Below are positions 1-7,269 of a DNA stretch of 19,873 nt, in pieces. The DNA lies in assembly GCA_030706015.1 (NCBI GenBank), contig JAUZPI010000076.1, positions 1 through 19,873 on the forward strand, given 5' to 3'. The notes beneath the pieces were generated by a model that saw nothing but the letters and a program-made list of their open reading frames with translations, ran no database searches and was not told the origin of the DNA. Origin of the DNA: Bacillota bacterium. Its GTDB lineage: Bacteria; Bacillota; Clostridia; Clostridiales; Clostridiaceae. Position numbers and translations under genes: made by a program. Within the stretch, counting starts at the first letter, position 1. Every line of letters begins with the position of its first letter.

Positions 1-834
1 ATTAATAGTTTTAAAAGTATCATAAGATTTAGTAGACTTAGAATCCTTAACATTTACATAAAGAGTATAGGAACCAGCCACAGTAGGAGTCCAAGTAGCA
101 GTGTAGCTAGATGAATAATCCTTAATTAAAGTCCAATTAGTACCATCAAAGGCCCAGAACTGATAAAGTAAACTAGTACCACCAGAAGCGGATACAATTA
201 AATTAACAGCAGTATTGCTTACCTGTGGAGAGGTTTTATCAGCTGTAAAGCTGTCAATACTAGGAGAAATTACATCGTTAATACTAATGGTTCCACTTCT
301 AGCACTATAACTAACAGCTTGTCCGTTGCTATCTGATAATTTAATACACATATTGTTTCCTGAGGCTGACATAGTATTGTTTATATTATCAGAGATTGTA
401 TTAATCGGAGTTGTTGCAGCCTTTAAGGCTTTTGCATGGATTACAAACAAACTATTTGTTGAACCAACAGCTAGCCCTGAAATATTGCTTTGCAAAGTTT
501 CTGTAAAGCTTATCACTCCATTAGTGGAATCATTTGTTGGTGTCATGGCATTTACAGATTTACCAGAGTTTTTAAATATTGCTCCTTGATCTACTCCAGT
601 AATCTGAATAGCAGTTGGGTCATAGTAGAAATCTACTGATGCTCCATATAAATTTGTAATATTGGCAGCATTAACAGTAATATCAAATGTTTGTCCTGCT
701 TGTATGTTGCTGCTGCTAAAGGAATAAGAAATTAAAGTGTTAGAATCAGCCTTTACTCTGAAGTCAAAGGAGAACACTGCATTTATAATGAGTAATAAGC
801 ATGTAATGTAAGCAGTAATTTTCTTTAGTTTCAA
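1..834 (-). CDS. Secreted cohesin-like protein with C-terminal Ig/Y_Y_Y-like domain (3' end beyond window)
   Basis: Reading leftward from 834, the frame stays open to base 1, giving 278 residues with the C-terminus outside the window. The start is TTG at 834-832, seven bases after a GGGGG ribosome binding site (842-846). The in-frame TTG at 840 is too close to that site. Residues 1 to about 29 form a signal peptide (LKLKK, then a hydrophobic core, ending near VKA). Residues about 32-180 look like a cohesin-type beta-sandwich: AGQTFDITVNAANITNLYGA, then YDP and GAIF. From about 190, a bacterial Ig/triple-tyrosine-like repeat follows (LLYQFWAFDGTNWTLIKDYS, then AGSYTLYVNVKD). Cohesin-fold modules bind dockerins or act as surface adhesion modules; which applies here is inference. 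It is divergent from a dockerin-bearing protease. The domain call rests on pattern only. Confidence 0.75.
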   Translation of the reverse strand, partial: MKLKKITAYITCLLLIINAVFSFDFRVKADSNTLISYSFSSSNIQAGQTFDITVNAANITNLYGASVDFYYDPTAIQITGVDQGAIFKNSGKSVNAMTPTNDSTNGVISFTETLQSNISGLAVGSTNSLFVIHAKALKAATTPINTISDNINNTMSASGNNMCIKLSDSNGQAVSYSARSGTISINDVISPSIDSFTADKTSPQVSNTAVNLIVSASGGTSLLYQFWAFDGTNWTLIKDYSSSYTATWTPTVAGSYTLYVNVKDSKSTKSYDTFKTIN

Positions 835-938
835 AGCCAAACCCCCTTATAATAAAATTTAAGTATATTGTAGGTTGATATTTGCATGAACTTTTATAAC
901 ACCCCCTGTAAACATAAATCACGGTATATCTGTAAATT

Positions 939-982
939 ATATTCTTTTTTATTATATCATCTTTATAATAATAAAAGAATAT
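939..982. repeat. Long AT-rich inverted repeat
   Basis: The arm ATATTCTTTTTTATTATA (939-956) is nearly the reverse complement of 964-982, with a 7-base loop (957-963) and about one mismatch or bulge. It could be an operator dyad, or an RNA hairpin in the leftward leader. There is no GC stem, so it is a poor terminator. Confidence 0.6.
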
Positions 983-993
983 CTATTTTTTAA

Positions 994-1015
994 CATTATT
1001 TTACCATTATTTTAC
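994..1015. repeat. Tandem 11-bp direct repeat CATTATTTTAC x2
   Basis: Two perfect adjacent copies of CATTATTTTAC (994-1004 and 1005-1015) lie upstream of the protease gene. A third copy matching the first ten bases lies at 1092-1101. An 11-bp period is one helical turn, as seen in direct-repeat sites of OmpR/PhoB-type regulators. That assignment is inference. Confidence 0.6.
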
Positions 1016-1157
1016 GATGATTGCTAGAAATTTTATATTTATAGTAGATAATACCGCATTAGGTATAATAAAAATATATTTGGCAAAATTACATTATTTT
1101 AGATAATATATTGTTGTGATATAATAAGATATAATGTAATAAAGGGGTTGGGATACA

Positions 1158-2795
1158 ATGAAAAAAAGTGTATTAAAAAAAATATGTGCCGTAACAACAA
1201 CAATTACAATAAGTTGCTGCGTGTTACGTAATAGCAATGTAAATGCAGCAGGAAATGTTTATTTTAATGAAGTTAAACCTAATTTTAATTATTTGACTGA
1301 TTTAAACAATATTAAACTAAATGGAACATCTAATATAAATCAAAAGGGCCTTGGTAAAAAAGGAAGCTCCATAAAAATTACAAAAAATTTAAGCTTACCT
1401 AATTTAAAAAAAGACGCTAATTTACCAGCTCAGTATGATTCGCGAAGCTATGGTTTTATAACTAGTGTAAAAGATCAAGGTTCAGTAGGAAGCTGCTGGG
1501 CATTTGCAGCCACTGCAGCGCTGGAATCCTATTTACTTAAAAGTGGACAAGGTTCATATGACCTGTCAGAAAATAACCTTGTTACTGAAAATGGATTTGA
1601 TGATCTAAGTTTCGAGTATAATGGAGGTATTAGAGATATGGCTACTGCCTACTATGCCAGCTGGAATGGACCTGCATTAGAAAAGGATGATCCATATCCT
1701 GAGAATGCAAGTCCTTTTGATATAGTAGTAAGAGGGAAAATGAAGCCAGTGAAGCATGTGCAGGATGTACTATATTTACCAGATAGAACGAATTCTACTG
1801 ATAATAGTGAAATTAAGCAGGCAGTAATGCAATATGGATCCGTTGACAGCTCCATACATTATGATGATAAGTATTATAATGCAGCCAATCATTCATTTTA
1901 TAACACTGTACCTTTAGATACAAATGACCCAAATAATACAGCTGCTAATCATGATATCACTATTGTTGGATGGGATGATAATTATTCTGCAAGTAATTTT
2001 AGCCCTGCGGCGCCAGGAAATGGAGCTTTTATATGCAAAAACAATTGGGGGACAAGCTGGGGAGATAATGGTTATTTTTATGTATCCTATTATGATACAA
2101 TAATAGGTACTGATACTACTGTATTTACTGCTGAAGCTGCAAATAATTATGACAATATTTATCAATATGATCCATTAGGATATGTTACATATCTGACTGG
2201 TAATTCATCTTCCACCTGGTATAGTAATGTATTTACTGCAGGTTCAGCATCAAATGAAGATTTGGCAGCAGTAAGCTTTTATACTTTGGAACAAGGACAA
2301 GGCTATCAAATATATATTAAACATAATGCAGCCAGTGGAGATTTTTCTAATTTGATACCACTTAAGTCTGGTACTATTGCTGAAGCTGGCTATCACACAA
2401 TTAAGCTTGATAAAAAGGTTCTCCTAAAGCAAGGTGAGAAGTATGCTATTGTAGTTAAAACTACTGCAGCAAGCGGGGATGCAAAGATACCAGTTGAGGA
2501 TCTTGAGTACAGTTATTCTAGTAATGCAGCTTCAAGTGCAGGTGAAAGCTATGTCAGCATAGATGGATTAAGTTGGACAGACATCACCACAGAGTATTCA
2601 GATGCTAATGTATGTCTTAAAGCATTTACTGATAAATCTAGAGATTTAAACAAAGATGGGAAAGTTGATATCCTTGATTTAGCGCAGGAAGCACAAGCGT
2701 ATAATACTAAAACCTCTAGTAGTTCATATAATGATTTGAATTCTGATAGCATAATTGATGTATATGATTTAGTAAAGATAGCATCGGATATGTAA
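1158..2795 (+). CDS. Secreted papain-like (C1A) cysteine protease with lectin-like domain and type I dockerin
   Basis: The protein has 545 residues; the ATG follows AAAGGGG by 10 bases. The signal peptide ends near VNA (residue 30) and a propeptide-like segment runs to about 88. The papain-like catalytic domain spans about 89-325. It shows oxyanion Gln107 and nucleophile Cys113 (DQGSVGSCWAFAA), His265 (NHDITIVGW) and Asn296 (KNNWGTSWGDNGYF), so it should be active. Residues about 331-490 resemble the lectin-like domain that follows C1A domains in clostridial surface proteases such as C. difficile Cwp84. The C-terminus (about 494-543) has two dockerin F-hand repeats, DLNKDGKVDILD (Asp496, Asn498, Asp500, Asp504, Asp507) and DLNSDSIIDVYD (Asp526, Asn528, Asp530, Asp534, Asp537). 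The second has Ser in place of the usual Gly. The dockerin sits where Cwp84 has cell-wall-binding repeats, so retention by a cohesin is the inferred surface attachment. Confidence 0.93.
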   Translation: MKKSVLKKICAVTTTITISCCVLRNSNVNAAGNVYFNEVKPNFNYLTDLNNIKLNGTSNINQKGLGKKGSSIKITKNLSLPNLKKDANLPAQYDSRSYGFITSVKDQGSVGSCWAFAATAALESYLLKSGQGSYDLSENNLVTENGFDDLSFEYNGGIRDMATAYYASWNGPALEKDDPYPENASPFDIVVRGKMKPVKHVQDVLYLPDRTNSTDNSEIKQAVMQYGSVDSSIHYDDKYYNAANHSFYNTVPLDTNDPNNTAANHDITIVGWDDNYSASNFSPAAPGNGAFICKNNWGTSWGDNGYFYVSYYDTIIGTDTTVFTAEAANNYDNIYQYDPLGYVTYLTGNSSSTWYSNVFTAGSASNEDLAAVSFYTLEQGQGYQIYIKHNAASGDFSNLIPLKSGTIAEAGYHTIKLDKKVLLKQGEKYAIVVKTTAASGDAKIPVEDLEYSYSSNAASSAGESYVSIDGLSWTDITTEYSDANVCLKAFTDKSRDLNKDGKVDILDLAQEAQAYNTKTSSSSYNDLNSDSIIDVYDLVKIASDM

Positions 2796-2830
2796 AAAAT
2801 ATTATTTTGCATGAAGGAAGAGATTATATT

Positions 2831-3718
2831 ATGAAAAAAGTAACAGTTACATTAATAGTATTTTGTATGTTATTATTTAGCTCAACAGTATTTGCAGAAG
2901 AAGTTGCTAGTGTAGATGTTAAAGTAAATGGCAAAATAGAGCAGGGACAAAACATTCAAATATTAATTAATGTTAACAATATAAGTAGTTTTTTTGCAGG
3001 AGCTGTAAAATTAAAATATAACAACCAAATAATAAAGGTAAACAGTATAGAAAAAGGAGATTTAATCTCTCAAAGCGGAATTAACAGTTTTGAGGCCTTG
3101 AATAAGATAGATGAAAACAATGGTACTGTGGAGTACGGGTTTTCCTGCCTTGGAAAAATTAATGGCTTCTCTGGTTCAGGAAATTTTTTAAAGATAAATG
3201 CTCAAGTGCTGAAAAAAGACAGCTTTCATATAAAAAGTATACCTTTTATTAAGGAGCCGGATGATGATAATAATTTAAAAATACAATTGGTTAACAAAGA
3301 CATACAGGAGCAATCCTATACATTTACCGGCTATGATTTTAAGCTTAATAGTGATGGAACAAGCAATATAACAAATCCTAGTACCGCGGCAGCAAACGGT
3401 AGTTCCACAGCAGGCAACAGCAATTTAAATGGCAGTAATTCAAAGGCTGCTTCTCAAGGTGTTACTAATGCAGCTTCTGACAAAGAGAATTCTTCAGGAA
3501 ATGCAAGCAAGGAACTTCAAAAGCCTGCGGATAATGCTAAAATAAAAAAGGGTGAAGATACTAAAAATAACACTTTACAAAAGAAGAGTGTAATAGCTGC
3601 AAGCGGCGGTAACCAATACAATAATGTTGCTATTTTAGGAATAGTAAGTATAGCTTTAATTATTATAGCAGCAGTTAGCTATTTGGTAGTGATAAAGAGG
3701 AAAAAATTGTCTAGATGA
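2831..3718 (+). CDS. Membrane-anchored single-cohesin protein
   Basis: The protein has 295 residues. ATG 2831 is chosen over the in-frame TTG at 2807 because AGGAAGAG (2815-2822) lies eight bases upstream and a clean signal peptide follows (MKKVTVTLIVF, cleavage near VFA, residue 22). Residues about 27-172 form a cohesin-like module: GKIEQGQNIQILINVNNISS, then FAGAVKLKY, GDLI and NGTVEYGFSCLG. Residues about 173-264 are a Ser/Asn/Ala/Lys-rich low-complexity linker. A transmembrane helix follows (about 266-288) with a basic KRKKLSR tail, an orientation that places the cohesin outside the cell. The gene starts 35 bases after the dockerin protease with no terminator between, so it is probably in the same operon and is the natural candidate receptor for that dockerin. 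Binding is inferred, not shown. Confidence 0.88.
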   Translation: MKKVTVTLIVFCMLLFSSTVFAEEVASVDVKVNGKIEQGQNIQILINVNNISSFFAGAVKLKYNNQIIKVNSIEKGDLISQSGINSFEALNKIDENNGTVEYGFSCLGKINGFSGSGNFLKINAQVLKKDSFHIKSIPFIKEPDDDNNLKIQLVNKDIQEQSYTFTGYDFKLNSDGTSNITNPSTAAANGSSTAGNSNLNGSNSKAASQGVTNAASDKENSSGNASKELQKPADNAKIKKGEDTKNNTLQKKSVIAASGGNQYNNVAILGIVSIALIIIAAVSYLVVIKRKKLSR

Positions 3719-3744
3719 TATAATATGAAATGGGGTTTATAAAG

Positions 3745-4665
3745 TTGATTAGAATAAGAAAGGCAATAATACCAGCAGCAGGGCTAGGTACAAGATTTTT
3801 ACCTGCAACTAAAGCTCAGCCAAAAGAAATGCTTCCTATAGTGGATAAGCCAACTATACAATATATAATAGAGGAAGCTGTATCTTCTGGTATAGAAGAA
3901 ATACTTATTATAACAGGCAGAAATAAGAGGTCCATAGAGGATCATTTTGATAAATCTGTAGAATTGGAATTAGAACTTGAAAATCATAATAAGAAGGAGC
4001 TATTAGAAGTAGTAAGAAATATAACAAACCTAGCTAATATTCATTTTATAAGGCAAAAGGAACCTAAAGGTTTGGGACATGCCATAGGCTGTGCAAAAAG
4101 CTTTGTAGGTAACGAGCCTTTTGCAGTAATGCTTGGAGATGATGTGGTAGATAGTGAGGTGCCTTGTCTAAAGCAGCTTATAAACTGTTTTAACGAATAC
4201 AAAACATCAATTTTAGGAGTTCAACAAGTGGATAAGGCAGAAGTATCGAAATATGGGATAGTAAAGCCTTTAAAAATAGAAGAGGGCATCTATAAGGTTA
4301 AGGATTTAATTGAAAAGCCTAATATGGAAGAGGCTCCTTCCCAAATAGCTATATTAGGCAGATATATACTTATGCCTGAGATATTTGAAATAATAGAAAA
4401 AACAAAAGCTGGTAAAGGAGCTGAAATACAATTAACAGATGCTTTAAAAACCCTTCTTAGCCAGCAGGCAATTTATGCTTATGAATTCCAAGGAAGAAGA
4501 TACGATGTGGGAGATAAATTAGGGTATTTGCAGGCAACAGTGGAAATGGCTCTAAAAAGAGAGGATTTAAGAGAAGGATTTGCAGAGTATTTATTAAATT
4601 TGGATTTTAATAAATATAATGTGAAACAGAATTGTAAGAACGATCAGCAGATAGCAATAGATTAA
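3745..4665 (+). CDS. galU: UTP--glucose-1-phosphate uridylyltransferase
   Basis: The enzyme makes UDP-glucose from UTP and glucose-1-phosphate, supplying glycolipid, teichoic acid and exopolysaccharide synthesis in the cytoplasm. The N-terminus IRKAIIPAAGLGTRFLPATK and following KEMLP are the nucleotidyltransferase signature. GLGHAIGCAK, VMLGDDVVD, LIEKP and AEIQLTDAL are further GalU motifs. The length (306 residues) is normal. TTG 3745 is preferred over ATG 3730: GGGG at 3732-3735 is well placed for the TTG, no ribosome binding site precedes the ATG, and family members usually start just before RKAIIP. It begins 26 bases after the cohesin gene and is probably co-transcribed with it and with the downstream phosphatase. 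Confidence 0.95.
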   Translation: MIRIRKAIIPAAGLGTRFLPATKAQPKEMLPIVDKPTIQYIIEEAVSSGIEEILIITGRNKRSIEDHFDKSVELELELENHNKKELLEVVRNITNLANIHFIRQKEPKGLGHAIGCAKSFVGNEPFAVMLGDDVVDSEVPCLKQLINCFNEYKTSILGVQQVDKAEVSKYGIVKPLKIEEGIYKVKDLIEKPNMEEAPSQIAILGRYILMPEIFEIIEKTKAGKGAEIQLTDALKTLLSQQAIYAYEFQGRRYDVGDKLGYLQATVEMALKREDLREGFAEYLLNLDFNKYNVKQNCKNDQQIAID

Positions 4666-4697
4666 TATTTAATAATTTAGAAAGGGGAGTTTTTATT

Positions 4698-5459
4698 ATG
4701 ATTGATATTCACAGCCATGTAGTTCCAGGTATTGATGATGGTTCAGATTCTTTAGCTACAACAATTGAAATGATAAAAATAGCACAGGCAGCGGGAACTA
4801 GCAAGATAGTAGCCACTCCCCACTATATAAGAGGCAGATTCGAGAATCACTTCTCCAGTATTATTAAACATGTGGACAAGTTAAATGAACAGCTTAAACA
4901 AAATAATTTAGAGGTTGAAGTGATTTATGGGCAAGAGGTTTATTTAGATAAGTACAGTTTAGATTTGTTGAAAAATGGAGTGATAGGCTGCATAAATAAC
5001 AGTAAATATATGCTTGTGGAATTTGCCATGGATGAGCTTCCTTCTAATGCCATGGATATTTTGTATGAACTTAAAATTCAAGGGGTAAGACCTATAATTG
5101 CTCACCCTGAGAGGTACTTATTTATACAAAAGGATATAACTGCTGTTAATGAATTTATTGAGAATGGCTGTTATTTTCAAATAAATACCGGCAGTATAAC
5201 AGGAATCTTTGGAAAAGAGGTTCAGAAAACGGCTAATAAGCTAATTGAGAATGGTATATGTCATTTTATAGCTTCTGATGCACATTCTGCTAGGCGACGC
5301 TGCCCAGGTTTGCAGCATGCACTGGAGAAAACTAAACATATAGACAGAGTAGTAGCTAAAAATGCTTTGAAAAATGCTGAGAATATTGTTAATAATAAGG
5401 ATATTATTAACGTTGCCAAAGTAATAGAAAAAAAGAAAAAGTTCTTCTTTTTTAGATAA
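4698..5459 (+). CDS. cpsB: PHP-family protein-tyrosine phosphatase, CpsB/YwqE/Wzb type
   Basis: The protein has 253 residues, typical for the family, with ATG after AAAGGGGAG. These metal-dependent phosphatases remove phosphate from the tyrosine cluster of BY-kinases that control polysaccharide polymerisation. The metal ligands are visible: His5 and His7 (DIHSH), His42 (ATPHY), Glu80 (GQEVY), Glu108 (VEFAM), His136 (IAHPERY), Asp194 and His196 (SDAHS). The C-terminus is basic and Phe-rich (KKKKFFFFR). It lies 32 bases after galU, and a terminator starts inside its stop codon. Its expected partners, an adaptor and a BY-kinase, lie in the next transcription unit. Confidence 0.93.
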   Translation: MIDIHSHVVPGIDDGSDSLATTIEMIKIAQAAGTSKIVATPHYIRGRFENHFSSIIKHVDKLNEQLKQNNLEVEVIYGQEVYLDKYSLDLLKNGVIGCINNSKYMLVEFAMDELPSNAMDILYELKIQGVRPIIAHPERYLFIQKDITAVNEFIENGCYFQINTGSITGIFGKEVQKTANKLIENGICHFIASDAHSARRRCPGLQHALEKTKHIDRVVAKNALKNAENIVNNKDIINVAKVIEKKKKFFFFR

Positions 5460-5490
5460 AACAGGCTGCATTTTAGCCTGTTTTATTTGT
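5458..5490 (+). terminator. Rho-independent terminator after cpsB
   Basis: The 10-bp stem AAAACAGGCT/AGCCTGTTTT (5458-5467 with 5475-5484) has a 7-base loop and a T-rich tail. It begins within the cpsB stop codon. Confidence 0.9.
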
Positions 5491-5521
5491 ATTTTTAATT
5501 TATTTAACGAAAATGTATTTA

Positions 5522-5551
5522 TTATTGTATATTTATTGTATATAATATAAT
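5522..5551 (+). promoter_or_regulatory. Probable promoter for the cpsC-cpsD unit
   Basis: TTATTG (5522-5527) is 18 bases from TATAAT (5546-5551). This implies a leader of about 190 bases before the cpsC start. The leader (5560-5748) holds no RNA family I recognise and no convincing ORF. Confidence 0.4.
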
Positions 5552-5748
5552 CTGTACGAAATTGGACAAGAACTATTAGTAGGAGAAAAAAATTTTTAAG
5601 TAGTTTGGTAGGAAATAACGATTTTGTGCTTTAACTAAAAAACCATCCAGATATATAATAGAATAAATTTAAATATAACTATAGAAAAACAGGCATAAAG
5701 AATATATAATTATTTATGGACTGTAAAACTGTTATGGGGGTTAAACTA

Positions 5749-6429
5749 ATGGAAGAAAACAATGTTGATATTGGTCAATTTCTTGATATGATAAAGGGTG
5801 GAAAAGTCGTTATAATAACTATTACACTAGTTGCAGTTATAATATCGGCAATATTAAGTTTTTTTGTAATACCACCTACCTATGAAGCTCAAGCAAGTAT
5901 TATTATAGCAAAGAATAATGATAGTACAAATATCAATATAAAAAACGACGATGTAATGATGTATCAGAACCTTGTAAAGACCTATGCTGAAATTGCAAAA
6001 TCTAATGCTGTAGCTGAGAAGACAGCCAGCAAATTGAATAATGGAATGTCTATGGGGGACGTAGAGAAAAATATAACCGTTACTCCTCAAGATGGTACAC
6101 AGATACTAATAATAACAGCTGAGGCAGATAAAGCAGAGGATGCAGCTAATATTGTAAATACTCTATCACAGGAATTTATTGATTACTCTAAGCAGGTGTA
6201 TTCTGCTGGAGACATAAAGATTATAGATAAGGCAGATGTGCCGACTGCACCTGTAAAGCCTAAAAAGGTAATGAATATTGCAATTGCATTTTTCCTTGGG
6301 CTTATGCTTTCTATAGGCTTAGTTTTCTTAATCGAATTTATGGACAGCACTATAAAGTCTCAGGAAGACGTAAAGAAATACTTAGATTTGCCAGTATTAG
6401 GTATGATACCTAATAACACTGAGATGTAA
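5749..6429 (+). CDS. Wzz/CpsC-type polysaccharide co-polymerase, kinase-activating membrane adaptor
   Basis: The protein has 226 residues. ATG 5749 has GGGGG (5736-5740) eight bases upstream; the longer reading from ATG 5716 lacks a ribosome binding site. Helix 1 is about 19-41 and helix 2 about 175-197. The loop between them is extracellular, and a proline-rich stretch lies just before helix 2 (DVPTAPVKPKK), as in Wzz proteins. In Gram-positives this subunit recruits and activates the cytoplasmic BY-kinase encoded next, and together they set polysaccharide chain length or export. The kinase gene follows 13 bases later. Confidence 0.92.
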   Translation: MEENNVDIGQFLDMIKGGKVVIITITLVAVIISAILSFFVIPPTYEAQASIIIAKNNDSTNINIKNDDVMMYQNLVKTYAEIAKSNAVAEKTASKLNNGMSMGDVEKNITVTPQDGTQILIITAEADKAEDAANIVNTLSQEFIDYSKQVYSAGDIKIIDKADVPTAPVKPKKVMNIAIAFFLGLMLSIGLVFLIEFMDSTIKSQEDVKKYLDLPVLGMIPNNTEM

Positions 6430-6442
6430 GGGGGAGTATAAG

Positions 6443-7132
6443 TTGTTGATAGTACAGGATAAACCGAAGTCTCCAATATCTGAAGCTTATAGAACCTTGA
6501 GAAGTAATATACAATTTTCAAGCTTTGACAAGGAATTAAAGATTATACTAGTAACCAGTTCTGGACCTTCTGAGGGTAAGTCTACAACTACTGCAAATTT
6601 AGCTTTAGCTATGGCAGAGGTAAATCAAAGGGTACTTCTTATAGATTGTGATTTGAGAAAATCTACGGTTCATAAGAAATTTAATATAACTAATACAAAG
6701 GGTATTTCAAATCTTCTTATAGGGCAGTATAAATTTGATGATGTAGCTCAAAAGTATACTGAAAACTTAACTATATTAACGGCGGGTACTGTGCCGCCAA
6801 ATCCATCTGAAATGCTTGCATCTAATAAGATGAAATCCTTCTTAGCACAGGCTAGAGAAAATTTTGATTATATTATCATTGATGCACCGCCTGTAATAGC
6901 TGTAACAGATCCTCAGGTGTTATCTACTATGGTGGATGGTGTACTGCTGGTAGTGGCATCTGGTCAAGCTCAAATAGAGGAAACCAAAAAGGCTGTAGAG
7001 CTTTTGCAGCAGGTTAATGCACCTATTATAGGAACTGTATTAAATAAAGTAGAAAAGACAGGCAGAAAAGGTTACTATGGAAATTATTATTATTACTATG
7101 GTGATAGTGAAGAGAAGAATAAAAAGAAATAA
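6443..7132 (+). CDS. CpsD/CapB-type bacterial tyrosine kinase (BY-kinase)
   Basis: The protein has 229 residues, starting at TTG 6443 (or adjacent TTG 6446) after AAGGGGGAG. It is a P-loop kinase that autophosphorylates on tyrosine. Visible motifs are SEAYRTLRSNI (activation/oligomerisation), Walker A SGPSEGKSTTT (about 40-50), Walker A' LLIDCDLRK (65-73) and Walker B IIIDAPP (144-150). A C-terminal cluster of seven tyrosines lies in YYGNYYYYY (211-219). The catalytic part is a separate polypeptide from the membrane part, the usual Firmicute arrangement. With the upstream adaptor and CpsB it completes a phosphorylation cycle. No glycosyltransferase, flippase or polymerase gene is in the window, so the controlled polysaccharide is unknown. 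Confidence 0.94.
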   Translation: MLIVQDKPKSPISEAYRTLRSNIQFSSFDKELKIILVTSSGPSEGKSTTTANLALAMAEVNQRVLLIDCDLRKSTVHKKFNITNTKGISNLLIGQYKFDDVAQKYTENLTILTAGTVPPNPSEMLASNKMKSFLAQARENFDYIIIDAPPVIAVTDPQVLSTMVDGVLLVVASGQAQIEETKKAVELLQQVNAPIIGTVLNKVEKTGRKGYYGNYYYYYGDSEEKNKKK

Positions 7133-7134
7133 CA

Positions 7135-7190
7135 AAAGGACAGTATTCCGTTTATCATATTGCGGAAACTGTCCTTTAAATTTTAAATTA
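7135..7190 (+). terminator. Rho-independent terminator after the BY-kinase gene
   Basis: The stem AAAGGACAGT-A-TTCCG pairs with CGGAA-ACTGTCCTTT (7135-7150 with 7163-7177; A7145 bulged). The loop has 12 bases and an AT-rich tail follows. Confidence 0.85.
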
Positions 7191-7269
7191 ATTGCAAATT
7201 TATCTGTACACTTATTGCCTAGGATTATAGATAACATTATAATGATTTCAAGTGGAGGTGAGGAAGTAA

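Larger units (their letters stand above)
841..1157. promoter_or_regulatory. Divergent control region between the two cohesin/dockerin units
   Basis: This 317-bp gene-free, very AT-rich stretch must hold both divergent promoters. On the plus strand, extended -10 elements are visible at 1117-1125 (TGATATAAT), with a second TATAAT at 1130-1135, just before the protease ribosome binding site AAAGGGG (1141-1147). No convincing -35 is seen. It also contains a near-perfect inverted repeat (939-956 with 964-982) and tandem 11-bp direct repeats (994-1015) with a third partial copy at 1092-1101. Regulator identity is unknown. Confidence 0.55.

Noticed and set aside
326..589. Plus-strand open frame of 87 codons
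   Set aside because: It is the antisense shadow of the cohesin-like gene on the minus strand, which has a signal peptide and domain structure.
831..887. Minus-strand 18-codon ORF (start ATG 887) whose TGA overlaps the TTG start of the leftward cohesin-like gene
   Set aside because: The overlap looks like translational coupling, but the nearest GGGGG is 14 bases upstream, too far for a normal ribosome binding site. There is no other support.
5560..5748. Long leader before the CpsC-type gene as a riboswitch candidate
   Set aside because: No recognisable riboswitch core, no convincing terminator or anti-terminator, and no small ORF.
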